DNA from: Lutjanus erythropterus
Taxonomy: Eukaryota; Chordata; Actinopteri; Lutjaniformes; Lutjanidae
DNA length: 64,000 nt
Direction of reading: 5' to 3'
Assembly (NCBI GenBank): GCA_020091685.1
Contig: CM034601.1
Location: 4,588,920-4,652,919 of the forward strand
The translations under genes and the position numbers were made by a program. This document shows positions 63,285-64,000 of this stretch, piece after piece. The notes below the pieces were generated by a model. The model saw nothing but the letters and a program-made list of their open reading frames with translations, did no database searches and was not told the DNA's origin. How positions within the stretch are numbered: position 1 is the first letter of the stretch; each line of letters opens with the position of its first letter.

Positions 63285-63670
63285 GGTTCTCGGTCAAACC
63301 CCCTGGATGGATTCTAGATGAAACCCTTGGAATGTAAAAGGGTTTCCCTTACAAACCCCTTGGGTGGGTTCTAGATGAAACCATTTGATATTAAAAGGGT
63401 TCTCGATAGAACCCCTGGATGGGTTTTTGTTGGCACTATTAGAAGGTGAAAAGATTCTGGATAGAACCCTCAGAGGGAGTCCTGGGTGGAATGAGTGCAC
63501 CAAAATGGGTTGTCCTTTTAAAACATCTTATAAGGGGTTATGGGTAAAACCTTTAGCAGGTGGTTCTACGTATAACCCTTTAAGTCAGGTAGAACCAAGT
63601 GCAACCTTTATAAAAGTTTCTACCAGGAACCAAAAAGAGTTTTCTTATGGGAACAAGACAAAGGACCCTT
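63285..63670 (+). mobile_element. Tandem-unit 'GGTTCT...AGAACC' element (copy 4)
   Basis: Units such as agggttctcgatagaacccc, tggatggattctagatgaaa and cccttggaatgtaaaagggt repeat at about 57 bp. The right part (ggtggttctacgtataaccc, tctaccaggaaccaaaaaga) matches the 3' half of copy 2 (37400-37510). It lies about 240 nt upstream of exon 63913. Confidence 0.65.
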
Positions 63671-63820
63671 TAGGGCTGTAGATAGCTTTACCTTGACAAC
63701 TGAAGCCACCGCTCTCAGAATTTTAAGTGTTATGTTAATATGGCAGACATTTTATCTAATAGGCTTTAAGATGGACACAGCTTCTAAATGCTATAGAGAT
63801 TCATTTGATGAAAAGGCTTC

Positions 63821-63823
<3 letters not shown>

Positions 63824-63904
<81 letters not shown>
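63824..63904 (+). repeat. (TG)40 array at a 3' splice site
   Basis: This is an 81-nt uninterrupted TG array ending 8 nt before the exon at 63913 (TTTTCATAG follows). A short pyrimidine tract (CTTCCTCT) lies just upstream of the array, and no AG intervenes before the acceptor AG. The arrangement matches that at exon 5930-6068. Confidence 0.98.
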
Positions 63905-63909
<5 letters not shown>

Positions 63910-63912
63910 TAG

Positions 63913-64000
63913 GTTTGGATGTGTGGTGGTCGGATGGAGGACATCCCTTGCTCCAGGGTAGGACACATCTATAGGAAGTACGTCCCCTACAAGGTCCCTG
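63913..64000 (+). CDS. galnt10: galnt10-like exon, cut by the window end
   Basis: The exon reads VWMCGGRMEDIPCSRVGHIY followed by RKYVPYKVP and one more base. It completes the Gal/GalNAc-T motif. The His of GHIY (63964-63966) corresponds to the third Mn2+ ligand in GalNAc-T structures, and the Cys of PCSR (63949-63951) is a conserved catalytic-domain cysteine. The acceptor TTTTCATAG|GT follows an 81-nt (TG)n array. The exon runs off the window, so its donor, the catalytic C-terminus and the lectin domain are not visible. Confidence 0.93.

Larger units (their letters stand above)
56535..63912 (+). other. Intron (7.4 kb) before the truncated exon
   Basis: It starts GTAAAA and ends TTTTCATAG. 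It holds a second TTAGC-rich repeat copy (60190-60545), a fragment of the GGATCCCCATTAGC repeat (about 58926-58975), a fourth piece of the tandem-unit element (63285-63670) and a (TG)n array at the acceptor. Stretches 56600-58920, 58980-60180 and 60550-63280 show no recognisable gene. Confidence 0.85.

Noticed and set aside
1929-64000. Assignment to galnt17/wbscr17 or another GALNT paralogue
   Set aside because: The segments [31 protein letters not shown] and VWMCGGRMEDIPCSR fit the T10 branch best. The call remains homology by memory and would need a tree to confirm.

Overview
The window is intron-dominated vertebrate DNA, and the evidence points to a teleost, probably a percomorph fish. It holds one recognisable host gene on the + strand: seven consecutive coding exons of a polypeptide N-acetylgalactosaminyltransferase (CAZy GT27), best matched to galnt10. 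Each junction keeps the reading frame: exons 1929-2031, 5930-6068, 11980-12146, 45241-45426, 49053-49236, 56417-56534 and 63913-64000 (cut by the window end). Together they encode about 328 residues, from the end of the lumenal stem into the Gal/GalNAc-T motif of the catalytic domain. The exon(s) with start codon, cytoplasmic tail and membrane anchor lie upstream. The rest of the catalytic domain and the ricin-type lectin domain lie downstream.

The six complete introns measure about 3.9, 5.9, 33.1, 3.6, 7.2 and 7.4 kb. They are filled with repeats typical of fish: long CA/TG microsatellites, a tRNA-derived SINE, LINE reverse-transcriptase fragments, a Tc1-type transposase remnant, several inverted-repeat MITE-like elements, four pieces of an element built from ~57-bp 'GGTTCT...AGAACC' units, and a ~42-bp minisatellite. 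I found no nested protein gene, tRNA, rRNA or CRISPR array. Most long open frames here are read-through of dinucleotide repeats or chance frames.

The most interesting signal is how simple repeats sit against the splice sites. The 139-nt exon at 5930-6068 is held between two (TG)n arrays that stop 6 nt before its acceptor and begin 8 nt after its donor. The same upstream intron starts with a complementary (CA)n array. The exon at 63913 likewise has a (TG)n tract where a polypyrimidine tract would be expected. This suggests structure- or TDP-43-dependent splicing of a glycosyltransferase.

Second is a perfect 176-bp palindrome (32524-32699) whose left edge touches the only N in the window: either an assembly fold-back or a real cruciform-forming locus. 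A homologous ~400-bp repeat pair around the first two exons, and a minisatellite apparently split by a younger insertion, are also worth checking. I see no evidence of a wholly new biological system.
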